From Gyrodactylus bullatarudis (lineage: Eukaryota > Platyhelminthes > Monogenea > Gyrodactylidea > Gyrodactylidae), in assembly GCA_012064415.1 (NCBI GenBank), contig SSNU01000214.1, positions 1 to 64,000 of the forward strand: a stretch of DNA of 64,000 nt, read 5' to 3'. Below the pieces are notes generated by a model, which had not been told where the DNA came from, made no database searches, and saw only the letters and a list, made by a program, of their open reading frames with translations. A program made the translations under genes and the position numbers. This document shows positions 36,001-46,117 of the stretch, piece after piece (the first letter of the stretch is position 1; the number at the start of each line of letters is the position of its first letter).

Positions 36001-37102
36001 GATTAAACTCGTTGTACTTAAATCTGTTTTTCTTGAAATAAATCATTTACCGCATCTTTTAAAGTCATATATGAATATGAGCTCGGGATCAGAAATAAAA
36101 GTCAACAGACATTAGTCTGACAAAAGTTTAACACTTTCTAATACAAAATAGCTCATATCCTGTTGATTACATTTTTTAAATTAGAAACATTTAATCATTC
36201 TCCGTATGCTCATAGTTTTATTTTTTATTCAAAAATCATGATTTTCGTCTGAATCATTCAATTTTTCCTCCAACACAGCACGAACTGACACGTGTAGCCA
36301 AAAAACTATGTACCTGATGATGGAAAATAAAACTTATTAACAATCTTATAGAATGCATAAGTGAGGGAGATATTGAATATGTACACTTTATCGTGTTATT
36401 GAACTGAATCTGAATAATCCAATGGTGTATATATATTTTATACTGTCGATAGAGAAAAGAGTCTTGGGTTTTTTCTCTAGTTAAGTATTGTGTGGGGGAT
36501 GTCTTACATTTTTTGAGTGAGTATATACTCTTCTCCTACATGTGTCAATCAGCAAGATGGAAAAATAAAATAGGATATATATTTATATTGCGACATTATC
36601 TGAAAAAAATACACACACTTCCAATGTATATTTCAAGATTTCCGGGAATCAGCCTGGCCCTCAAGCTCTTTTGTTTTATATAAATTTTTGTCTTTATTTC
36701 AGTACATTTGACCCCATCAGCTTATTATCACTTGTACTACAACATGAGAAGACCAATTTTTCTGTCTTTCTCTTTTTAGTCATCACAACAAGACTCATTT
36801 ATTCAATAGAAAACAATTTTCCCCTTGAAAAAAAGTAAACGAAAACATATTACACGACTTGGTACACGTGTGTGTATATATATATGTAATGACATGCAAA
36901 TGCCCTCACTTAAGCCCTGCAAAGATTTACAATGAAAATTTTGTGAAAAATGTTGAAAACTGTAAGCTATCTCAATAAAGATAACCACTTGAGTACTTAG
37001 TCAACCGATTAGATGATGATTTATATTAAATACATTGTGGCAACTAGAATCAAAATAATCTTAAATAAAAATTATTAAATCGATTTCCATTTATTATTCA
37101 TT
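33075..37102. other. Gene-free region upstream of the ETS gene
   Basis: About 4 kb with no recognisable exon. It contains one copy of repeat family C (about 34060-34280). The position suggests promoter and enhancers for the ETS gene, but I cannot point to a specific site. Confidence 0.5.
34060..34280 (+). repeat. Dispersed repeat family C, copy 1
   Basis: Similar to 41870-42035 and 55445-55615 on the same strand. Shared core: TTTTGAGGGATTTTGAATTA, TCGAAATTTCA and AGTGAAAATGATCAAGAAAT-like blocks. No coding capacity. Confidence 0.65.
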
Positions 37103-37106
37103 TTAA

Positions 37107-37296
37107 CCCTTTCGGTGCCGAAGCTATTTCACAATTTTTATTAAAACCAAAATTTAGCTACAAGATACCAAGTTATTTGGCCAAAAAAGTTCACATTTTA
37201 AACTTTAATTGATCCAGAAACCTATCAAACTGGTAGAGTTATGAAGGTTCAAAAAAATTGAAAAATAGATATATATGTCCATCGGCACCGAAAGGG
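37107..37296. mobile_element. piggyBac-like MITE (190 bp) with TTAA target duplication
   Basis: Both ends read CCCTTTCGGTGCCGA inward (37107-37121 and the complement at 37282-37296) and each is bordered by TTAA (37103-37106 and 37297-37300). TTAA target sites and C-rich inverted ends define piggyBac-type elements. The interior is AT-rich with no ORF, so the copy depends on a transposase elsewhere. Isolated similar ends occur at 5953-5970 (TCGAAAGGGTTAA) and 41464 (TTAACCCTCTCG). Confidence 0.85.
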
Positions 37297-38607
37297 TTAA
37301 GCTGAATACAAGATTATTTTCCAGACAAGTTATATAAATAGAACTCATAGAAAAATAGCTGTTTTATGGCCCAATTGGCACAATTTCTACTTATTTGTAT
37401 TATAGTAACTATGAATTAAAATTTATGGTCCATTTTTGAGATTTTCATCCTTAATTATGATTTGCATGAAATTCTCTGAGCCTGTTATCTATACTGAAGG
37501 CTTATTTGAAGAATAAATCGTTATTCTAGCGTTTATTTTATGAAAGTCGAATTTTAAATTCATTAGCATTTCTTCTTTTATGAAAGCATTAATAATAAAA
37601 TAGGGCCTATGAAAAGTTGGAAATGAAAAAAAATGCCGATTACTTCTCATTTCAGGGGTTTTTCAATTCATTCAAACTATTTCCTAAGAAGATTTTCGCG
37701 GAATAACTAGGATATTTCTTAATTTCAGTGTTTAGAACATTCTCACTTGTCTCAACTTATTTTAACTTTTTTGAAATGTATCATTTTTAGAAACAAACAA
37801 AATAGAATGAATTGTGTGATCAATAAAATAAATTTCTGCCTTTTCATTGTTTGGCAATACATTTTCTGATGAAACATATTTCCTTAGCCTCTGAGAAATA
37901 GAGTCTGTGTCCTAGCTTCTTTTTAAATGTAAAATAATTATTTTCTATTTACAACTAATGAAAATATGCTTCTTTATATCATCATCATCGGATGCTGATT
38001 AATTATCATCATTATTAGTAGGAGTCCTGTCGTAATTAGTATTATCATATATTATTATTATCCAATATTCGTTTCTCATACTAAAGTCAACGTTGAGTCT
38101 ATCCTTTGCTCTGGTTGAGTATGGATAGTAAAGTTTGAGAAGAAATAATCAGATGCATCATGTTTGTTTATTACAATAACGTGTAGACATGTGAATTAAT
38201 AAATATTATACACAATATACAAATATATATATTCGAATTATCCGTCAGAAAGAAAATACTACACAGATATGGAATAAGAATATCGTTTTTATTTGGAAAA
38301 TATATAGTCTTTAATGTATTTTTTCGATGAGAATATATATATTTTGAATGATTCTATTGAATAGTAAATAAATATGATAAAAGTTATAGGGACTACACAT
38401 TAAAAGCATCAATTTCCGATTTCATGTTGAAAGCCTCAACGGATGATTTTTCCATGTTTCGCTGCTATCATTAATAATAAACGTTATTGTCACTTTCAAA
38501 ATGAAAAAAACACGATAGAGGAACACATATATACTATTTGTGTTAGCTCTAAATTACTAGATTCTGGAATAAAATTATTATACACTATATTAAGCAATAA
38601 GCGTGGT

Positions 38608-38885
38608 TTAATGATATGGTGAGTTTTGGTGACGAGGGATAAGTTCTTAGGTCTTGAAGTATCTCTGATTGGATGCGGAGAAGTCACACATCTTCCCTTA
38701 GAGATAAGACTCAGCGTTTATCTAATTTATAAGCTAGTAAAGAAACATTCCAAACATGGCAGGTATAGACGTTTTTCGTCCTTATTGAGACTCTTCAGTA
38801 TACCGTAGCAGAGAATCGAACCAGAGTCATGGGCATTGAGAATCCAACGCTTAATGATCTAAGTTCTTTGGATAATGACCGACCT
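38608..38885 (-). mobile_element. tRNA-derived SINE-like element
   Basis: On the - strand the sequence from about 38885 reads like a worn tRNA gene: GATTCTCAATGCCC followed by CTCTGGTTCGATTCTCTGC, where GGTTCGATTCT matches the Pol III B box. The downstream body (38608-38775) recurs in opposite orientation at 8687-8850. A tRNA-like head plus a dispersed body is the structure of a SINE. The cloverleaf itself is not intact, so it is not a functional tRNA gene. Confidence 0.6.
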
Positions 38886-38929
38886 ATAAAAATGTCCAAA
38901 AATTGTTAAAATGAATAGGTAATTCGCTA

Positions 38930-39170
38930 GTTGAGGGATGAGAATTTAATATTTTAGAAAAAACTATATTAATATTTTGAATTCCACGATAAATGAGTTA
39001 TTGGAATAAAAAAATTTCTGAAAAAATTCAATTTGGTCAAAATTAGGTTATTTTTTTGAATATCAAAATTGAACCAAATTTCCACTTTTTCAACGTTTAA
39101 ACTCTAAAATTTTATCGATTTCGAAGGTTTAAAGCAATTTAATGATGATATTTTTAACATCATTAGCCGG
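38930..39170 (+). repeat. Dispersed repeat family B, copy 2
   Basis: Matches 9925-10190: GATGAGAATTTA at the left, then a TTCAATTTGGTCAAAATTAGG-like segment, AAATTTCCACTTTTTCAAC and ATCGATTTCGA. Lies directly next to the SINE. Confidence 0.65.
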
Positions 39171-39925
39171 AAAATTCGAATTTACCTAAAGAAATTCACG
39201 GAAGCTCATCATTATTGTGGGAAATCGAATCATTCGAAAATGATAATTTATCATACAGGAGTTTCTCTCAAGTTTTATGGATAAATTCGAATTTTCCTTT
39301 AAATTATGACTATAAATCTCAGCATTAAATTCCTTTAGTTTTTCGAAATCATTTTCAAAATTTAAAAAATTAACCTAGTTTTTGAATTTCATCGCGGAAT
39401 TTTGGGGAAAAATATTGACGTTTCATCTTTAATTCAGCTAATTCATGAAATTTCTCAAATATGAGACGAAAAAAACCAGAAGGAACCCCAATCTAAGATG
39501 CCTAACGATTCTTGTGTTATTTATGAAATCAATTTTTCTCTAGGGTTTTAATCATGATTGAAACTATAGAGTGTTGATTCTCATATAACGTCTACAATTA
39601 ATAGATGAATTTGGATGAAAAAAAAACGTATAAAACTACCCTCAGTCTATGGGAGACAGGCTATTCCCATAATTTGTTTAAATATACACTTGGATTAGAG
39701 ACAAAAAGTTATTGTAATTATTATTATTTGAGAAGTAAGAAAAAACTTGCTATATAATCTAATTCTCCCATTCTAATAGAAATTGATAGAGAATATGCGG
39801 GACTATTGTCTTTGACTATAAAAAGTTTTATCATGTGTACACACATTACTTTTGAGTAGAGTATACTGGCACTGAATGTGATTATAACCATTTAATTTAT
39901 GAATTGAATAAATGATTTTTGCTAC

Positions 39926-40161
39926 CTGAGTTATCATCTATTCTAAATGATAAGTACCGTAAGTTAGCATGTCCACCTCCCTCTGCATGCATCTTTTCCA
40001 TCAAAATATTTCCATTCTGCACTGCGTCAAGAAAAAAACTTATGCGGGTTTCAGTGTGTGCTGGATACATTTTTTTCCTCTGTTGAATTTGATGCATTCT
40101 TCTAGAATAATTTGAGCAAGACAATTGATTCTGGAATAAGAAAGACCCGGCATTTGCAAAA
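39926..40161 (-). CDS. Candidate isolated exon, product not recognised
   Basis: A frame without stops runs through this interval on the - strand and is framed by a splice acceptor (TATTGCCAG, ending 40162) and a donor (CTCAG followed by GTAGC, 39925). Its composition is protein-like and less AT-rich than its surroundings; it includes QQRKKMYPAHTETRISFFLD and KMHAEGGGHANLRYLSFR. I recognise no domain. It ends in phase 1, the same phase in which ETS exons 2 and 3 begin, and it lies about 7 kb upstream on the same strand. An alternative 5' exon of the ETS gene is therefore possible, but a separate gene or chance is not excluded. Confidence 0.35.
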
Positions 40162-40451
40162 CTGGCAATATGCATAAATTTTACATTTTTAATATACAAC
40201 CTTGATGTATGAGGGAATCATTTATCAGTTAATAGAATCAGAAATTGACATTTTCAATAAGAAAAATGAAATTTGACAATTCATTATTGTTTAATTTTGA
40301 AACTTTTAATTAATAAATAACATTTCTAAAGCTTTACAGTCAGAAAAATCATCTATCGTAAAAGTTAAAAATTTTCCAATAATACGAAAAAAATTTGAAG
40401 AATGAAGTTAGAAGAATGAACTTGTAAAATGATACAAATGTATTTCTATTT

Positions 40452-40510
40452 TGAGTATTTATGAGTCTGATGAGAACCGGTGAAATAAAAGCTTTATTAC
40501 TCAATATTCA
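40452..40510 (+). ncRNA. Hammerhead-ribozyme-like motif (type I arrangement), stem II defective
   Basis: Core pieces are in order: CTGATGA (40467-40473), GAAA (40482-40485), then a short stem III (40485-40489 with 40493-40497, loop AGC) followed by the cleavage-site position T (40498). Stem I pairs TGAGT (40462-40466) with ACTCA (40499-40503) and, past a three-base bulge, TGAGTAT (40452-40458) with ATATTCA (40504-40510). Stem II (GAACCGGT, 40474-40481) is not a normal hairpin: G-U closure and no loop. Type I hammerheads with very short stems are known from small retroelements (retrozymes) and Penelope-like elements of animals. This copy may be inactive or act as a dimer. Related sequence is at 29.3-29.5 kb. 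Confidence 0.5.
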
Positions 40511-41467
40511 CCCGTCTTCCAATCCTCAACGAAATGAATATTTCTACTGATTCAGAGAAATTTAACTGTTTTCTCGGTAGCAGAACAATTAAAACTCTTC
40601 TATCCAATTTTTTTCAGATGAATTCAGAACAGTAGTCATCAACATTTACTGCACTACAGACGCCTGGTCAGATATAAACAGGCAAACCATCGATTGTACG
40701 GGAGAATTTAACTCCCATGTGATAAATGATTATTTTATCACAATTATAATTGAAACCTTATGACGTATAAGGTCCTTATAAAATAAAGTAAATCTCTGTC
40801 CGAGGCTTAGAACCAAACTATTACATCCTTTTTATCGTTTTTTTAGATCCTCGAAAAATTAACATGATCTCAGTTATATTTTTAGAATTTTCTTTTATTA
40901 TTTGACTCTAAATCTATACCGTTTCAGAGCAAGCTAGGAATTCTGATAATACAGGAAGATAAAAATACCAGGTTCGTTCTCGATTTTTTGATTAAAATTG
41001 AGAATTCTCGTAATAACCATCCTGTTTCTCTCTATCGAATAGCAATTCAAAATTCTTTCTTATTTTGAATGAAAGTGAATTGAAATTTCTTCACGCGTTG
41101 CTATGCTAGTGGATGGCCCATAAAATAGAAGTAAATGTGAAAATTGAGAAATCTTTTCCTGATTACATATTCATAAAAAGAATGAGAAGGGATGAAAGTG
41201 TAATTTTTTCTAATCAACTTTGCCTCAGAGATTTAGGCCACATTTTTTCATATTGAAGAATCCATTCAATATGAATCTAAAGTTGTAACCAAGTGAAAAA
41301 TATTTATCGAATATGACCTAATTTGAATGTGATTTATATTTTTTAAATTACACTTTATTAATTAATTTATTCGAATTATTCATCAATTGGACCGCAAACT
41401 TGTCAAAGTTTAAAATGTCTACTTTTACCGTTTGAGAAAAAAATATCTGGAGAAAAATTATTTTTAA

Positions 41468-41828
41468 CCCTCTCGTACCCATTCGATTGTGAGACTAGAT
41501 AGGATAAATTTAAATATATTTCTAGAATCAGCATGTTCAGGGTAGAAATAATCGTCCAGTGAAAATTTGAAAAGTGTTGATATAAAAAAAACTTTTTTGA
41601 GCAATTTCAACACATTTTTCCTATATACTTATTAGCGACGACACATTAAGTTTTTTTAATTTTTTCATCTAGTCTTAGAAATCATCTAATTTCCGAGAAT
41701 ATCTTGACGAAATATTTTACCGCGAAGGTTGACAATCAGATATTATAATTGTGTCTAATTTAGATTTACAAAAATATTTTTCCCAAAGAAACTTCCTGCG
41801 GACAAATATGTCCTTTGGGTACGAGAGG
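41468..41828. mobile_element. MITE with CCCTCTCGTACCC inverted ends
   Basis: The left end CCCTCTCGTACCC follows TTAA (41464-41467). The right end is its complement (GGGTACGAGAGG, 41817-41828), but the last G and the TTAA are replaced by AAAATAA. The ends resemble those of the 37.1-kb element in layout, so this is probably a second, older piggyBac-type MITE of about 360 bp. No ORF. Confidence 0.7.
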
Positions 41829-41869
41829 AAAATAAGGAAAAATTTTGATTTGACTTTTTATATTTAAAA

Positions 41870-42035
41870 ATGGCAGAATGGTCAAAAGAAGTATTTGAGG
41901 ATCGCAATTAGACAAGAAAGCCGAATATCGCTAATAAACTTTCGAAAGATCCGTCATTTTTGAAGAATTTTGAATTAACGAAATTTCATTGATTTTCAAA
42001 TAGTGAAAATGATTAAAAAACAAAATTAAACTCCC
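41870..42035 (+). repeat. Dispersed repeat family C, copy 2
   Basis: Matches 55445-55615 over most of its length (GGTC.AAAGAAGT.TTTGAGGATC at the left, GATCCGTCATTTTTGA in the middle). Starts about 40 bp after the MITE at 41828. Confidence 0.65.
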
Positions 42036-42891
42036 AAATTATTTAGAAGTTTTGTCAAATTAAACCTTTTTATATTAAAAACTCATTTGAAAAATACTTT
42101 TTTTCCTGACTATAATTGATTAAAAATATTGAGTTTGTAGTAAATCATCATCATATCAAAAAGAACAAAATGTCCTTTACTAAGTACTAAGTAGATTTTG
42201 TTGAAAGAACCACCAGATTTCTCCATGAATCAGACAAAGCTTGGAGGTTTCACATGAATTTTAATTCTTATCGTTGATCTTTTATCAAAATACACATAAC
42301 TTGATTTCAATCCCAAAAAAAGCGGGCATTTGATTGTGTATGGAAAAAAATCCTCGATTTACACTCACCTTGAGAAATATAAATGAAAAGAATTGAATTT
42401 CTCACTATGCTCTTAAAATGGCAACTCTACAGTATAGGTATAATGAGGATTGAAATCTTCAAAAACAGATCAAAAAAACCTTGTAAGGAATACAAAAGAA
42501 AGCTACATTATATTTGAATATTTTATTTTTCCCATATTCAATATGATTTTGAGAAAAAGTAATTAGAGAATAAATAAAATTTAAGAAACGAGGAGGAGGC
42601 TGATGAGTTATTTTATTTTCTTATTGAAATTAAAAGTTTGGGTAATAAAATTACTTTGAGCAGTTCAGTTATAAATCTTCTGAATGATTAGGGCCAAGGA
42701 AAATTTGATAATTTCATTTCTTTCACGAGACAATAAAAAAAATTTATTTTCTCTTCTATAAAAAGAAGAAGGAGATGAATGAGAAAATTTTGAAGAATAA
42801 GAGAGAATATTGTTTATTCTAACTCATGCATCAACAAACGAATTTTCTCTCTTCGTTTTGTTATTCAATTTTGTGATTACATTTATTTTTT

Positions 42892-43386
42892 ATGGCAGAT
42901 GTTGTGAGTTTTTCGGCCGAGAAAAAATTTATCAAACCAAATGCTTTATATGAATGGCTTGAGATGTTTTGGAACCTTCTTAAGAGTGGCATCCATTTTT
43001 TGGAAAAGTTCTCGACTCAACATCAGAAATGGCGAGCTTACCAAAACTTCCATGGCCAAATTCTTTAGAAATTATTTCTCATTAAACTTTTTGGAGTAAA
43101 AGGCTAATCTAAAGAACATTTGCCCCCTCTTGTTTGCCAGTAATTTTTCTCAATGACAAAGAGACTAAGGGCTTTTTAACATCGATGAAATGAAAACGAA
43201 TCCGTTGCGGTGATTCCATTGCAAGCCCGATTAAGAATTGAACTCAGCTCGATTCCCTCAGATGATATCAAATCGACTTGTGCTTTTATAAATGACCTTG
43301 TCCCAGACCAGATAAAAATGTTTAGAATTTTTGATCAGGCTGACCTTAAGTGTTTGTGTTTAAATCAGTTTTTCAGCTCTGAATAA
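42892..43386 (+). pseudogene. Decayed coding relic, product not recognised
   Basis: One reading frame carries protein-like sequence at both ends: an ATG-started stretch of 58 codons (42892-43068, beginning MADVVSFSAEKKFIKPNALY) and, in the same frame, about 65 codons at 43189-43386 (including SVAVIPLQARLRIELSSIPS and FINDLVPDQIKMF). Five in-frame stops separate them. The block is clearly less AT-rich than the surrounding 10 kb. No splice sites that would remove the stops are evident. It could be a dead gene, a transposon gene fragment, or two exons with poor splice sites. Confidence 0.35.
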
Positions 43387-43629
43387 ATAAACCCGGTCTT
43401 CAAATCTTTATTCATCATTACTGTTTTATTACCCATGATTCAATAGAATAAATTTCTATATTTCCAAGAAGAACAACAAAAAAATGTTATCCAGCTTAAA
43501 ACTCTCCCATTAACGAATTCTAAGTTAATGAGAATTAAATATTTTTTGAGTCCCCCTTTCAACTTATGATGAAAAACAATTTTGAAAAACTCAATTTCAA
43601 AGTAGCGCCAAACTTGCATTTTTGAAGTT

Positions 43630-43790
43630 CAAGTGAGAGTGATCAAACTCGAGGTTTTAAATAGGCCATGAATTTCTCAAAAATTGATTTTTTCAAATTT
43701 TTTTTCGTCATAAGGTGAATGTGAATCTCATGATCTAGATACCAAAAACTCTTGATCAAATTAGATTTCTTGAAGATTCATAAATTTCCA
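43630..43790 (+). repeat. Dispersed repeat family A, copy 3
   Basis: Shares with copies 1 and 2 the AAAAATTGATTTTTTC, GGTGAATGT and ATGATCTAGAT.CCAAAA.TCTTGAT segments, followed by AAATTAGATTTCTTGA. The region between here and NDUFS6 (43.8-45.3 kb) shows no gene. Confidence 0.6.
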
Positions 43791-45374
43791 TCTCCATATT
43801 GACTAGGTGTACAAGAGTCAATAAAAGTGTCTCCCGAGCTAACATCACACCAAATGTATTTCAAAAATTTATTACTTGAAGCTGAACATGAAAGAAGAAG
43901 AAAACATATTTTTAATTTGGAAACACCTTATAGAGAGTCATTATTGCTGACACTATAGAGTAAGAAAAAGGATTGTAGAGAGTAACTTAGAGTGTTCGCA
44001 ACATGAAGTGAATTTCTCAATTCTATACACTCTTTTTCAAAAGAAGTGTCCACCATCTTATAATCTTTATTTTTCATTAATCATAAAGTTCAATGCTTGC
44101 ATTCATAAATATATACCACTTTCAATCAGTATTTTCATCTTGACAACTTGTTCACATTCTAACTGAGTTAACTTTTGCATTGAGTTCATCTCAATAAGAA
44201 TTAACTTTTTTCATAAATATTAGCTAATTGTTGAAGATTTTTTCTACCGTATAAAAATAAGAATACATTACATTCTGGTTGAATGGATTTTTAGAGTGTT
44301 TATTTTTTGACCAAAAATAACATTTAAAATTACTACATATTTATTTACATAATGCATTTGAAAAACAGGTGGACTCAGAGATATTCAACAATGAAATAAA
44401 TATTTTACACTTGTGCCATTTAAGGCATGGTAAATGAGGAAGTGAAGCGTAAATTTATCCACTGTTTAAAATGCATAGATTGGAGTTTTAACCTCATCCC
44501 AAGCTATGCAACATTATTTTGCCAGAAGGCTTCTCACTTCTAGCGTTATGCGGAAACAAATTGAAATTCACAAGATAAATTGATTTCTAAAGATATTCTT
44601 TGGCATCAATTGTCCTTTTAATTAGAATATTCATTTGATTTTTGAATCATCATGTTACATTCCAAATCTCAAGAATTCGATTTTATTCTCAAATGTTGAT
44701 TCTTCAAGAATTTATGCATTTCTAGAGATTTTTGAAAAATTGAGGAAATCTTCTCAGCTCTGAAAAAAATAGGGCACCGCTCTTCTTAAAAAAATTAGCA
44801 AAATTGAATATTAACTTGGTATTTGGTTATATGCTAAAATATTTGCTTGAATTACTTAATTAGGCTGAGATTTGAACTCTGCAGTACAGAGTCTGTACGT
44901 AATAATTAAGAGAAAATTTGTACCAAACTGATAGACGTTCAATACTTTTATTTTTTACATCTGACTCGGAATCTACAAATAGTTTACCCTTGTAATATAT
45001 AATCGAGTTAATCTGTAAGAATTGAATACACTTCTGCAAGATAAAAAATCCTTTAAAAGAAAGGAAGTGCTTCTATGAGAGGGGATGCTCGATATATTTT
45101 AGCAGAAAATTTTTCAGTACCTATTACTTAAAATTAATATTTTAGAGATTGTGAAGGCAATTTAAGAAATTCTAGATTCTCAATAAATAGTATTCATTAA
45201 ATACTTGATGGGACATATTGTTAAATTTATATAATTACTTATCAGTAGAATTATTATTTTTAAATTAGTATTGGGACATTATTCTTTTTATTGAAGATTT
45301 TAGATTCTAAAATTTAGAAAGAAAAGTTTATAAATGAAAACTTTATTAATTATGTAGCTTCTATATATCATAGT

Positions 45375-45746
45375 CTAGTGATGGTCATCTCGGACGTATC
45401 TAAGACCACAATATCCGCATGCATGCGGCCCTTCTTGGTCGAGGTTAATGTAAACTTTAGGGTGACCCAAGGGTCCACCACCATCACAGCAGACAACTCT
45501 GTCTTTCACTTTTATGGGTGGAATTTCATTTATAAGATCAATGGCTGGATTTGGATTCACTAATTTCTCAGATAACCTAAATCTTGCAGCTCTGAAATCA
45601 TCTTGGTCAAATTTCTTAAATTAAATGGAAATTATTACTTGACCAGTATGAGTTTCTTTTGTAGCACTGTCTTCGGGGAACATGTTGACTTTACATCGTT
45701 TAAATAATGATAATGAAGGCCTAAAAAGCTGTCTAAACTTGATCAT
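45375..45746 (-). CDS. NDUFS6: Mitochondrial complex I zinc subunit NDUFS6 (13 kDa-A)
   Basis: NDUFS6 is a zinc-binding accessory subunit of NADH:ubiquinone oxidoreductase needed for late assembly of the matrix arm. Exons 45746-45639 and 45614-45375 are joined by a 24-nt intron (45638-45615), giving 115 aa (human 124). The N-terminus MIKFRQLFRPSLSLFKRC is an amphipathic presequence. Family blocks: ETHTGQ directly before the intron, RFRLSEKLVNPNPAIDLI, then VVCCDGGGPLGHPKVYINLD and CGYCGLRY...HH, giving the C-H-C-C zinc ligands. Head to head with MRPL36 (131 bp between starts), so two mitochondrial proteins share a control region. Confidence 0.95.
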
Positions 45747-45877
45747 TTCAAAAATTAATATAACTAAAACAATTTGAAAATTGTAAAATATTTCTTATGT
45801 TTGATGTAATGAGTCTAAATTATAAATTATTATCATTTCAGAGATATTTTGTCGTGGATTCATTATTCATTTAGCCG
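45747..45877. promoter_or_regulatory. Putative bidirectional promoter, NDUFS6/MRPL36
   Basis: 131 bp between divergent start codons of two nuclear genes for mitochondrial proteins. Co-regulation is an inference; no motif was identified. Confidence 0.45.
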
Positions 45878-46102
45878 ATGTCCTTGTTGAATATCTCTTC
45901 AATACTTCTTAATCAATTTAGGTTCTTTAGAGTTAAAGATATTCTTAAAAAAAGATGTAGACATTGCTTCTACGAACGACGAGATGGCAGACTTTTTCTG
46001 GAATGCTCCGAACATCCAAGACATAAAGCAGCTGAGAAAATGCGAGAGCCTGTCCGTCCATGGAGATACAAAACTCAAGTTTATAGACATGTGAAATGTT
46101 GA
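45878..46102 (+). CDS. MRPL36: Mitochondrial ribosomal protein bL36m
   Basis: bL36 is a small zinc-ribbon protein of the large ribosomal subunit. The 74-aa product has the core [20 protein letters not shown] followed by [12 protein letters not shown], with three cysteines and one histidine in the expected C-x2-C-x-C-x-H order. The N-terminal 18 residues ([18 protein letters not shown]) fit a mitochondrial targeting sequence. The C-terminal tail after PRHK is longer than usual (about 25 residues, [12 protein letters not shown]...). Single exon. Its stop lies only 15 bp from the stop of the convergent mTERF gene. Confidence 0.9.
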   Translation: MSLLNISSILLNQFRFFRVKDILKKRCRHCFYERRDGRLFLECSEHPRHKAAEKMREPVRPWRYKTQVYRHVKC

Positions 46103-46117
46103 AAATTGTTTTTATAA

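Larger units (their letters stand above)
40511..42891. other. Gene-free region with repeats
   Basis: No exon recognised. Holds the MITE at 41468-41828 and repeat family C at 41870-42035. The rest is AT-rich without visible structure. Confidence 0.5.

Noticed and set aside
45899..46090. 63-aa - strand ORF inside MRPL36
   Set aside because: Antisense shadow of the MRPL36 coding frame, no independent support.
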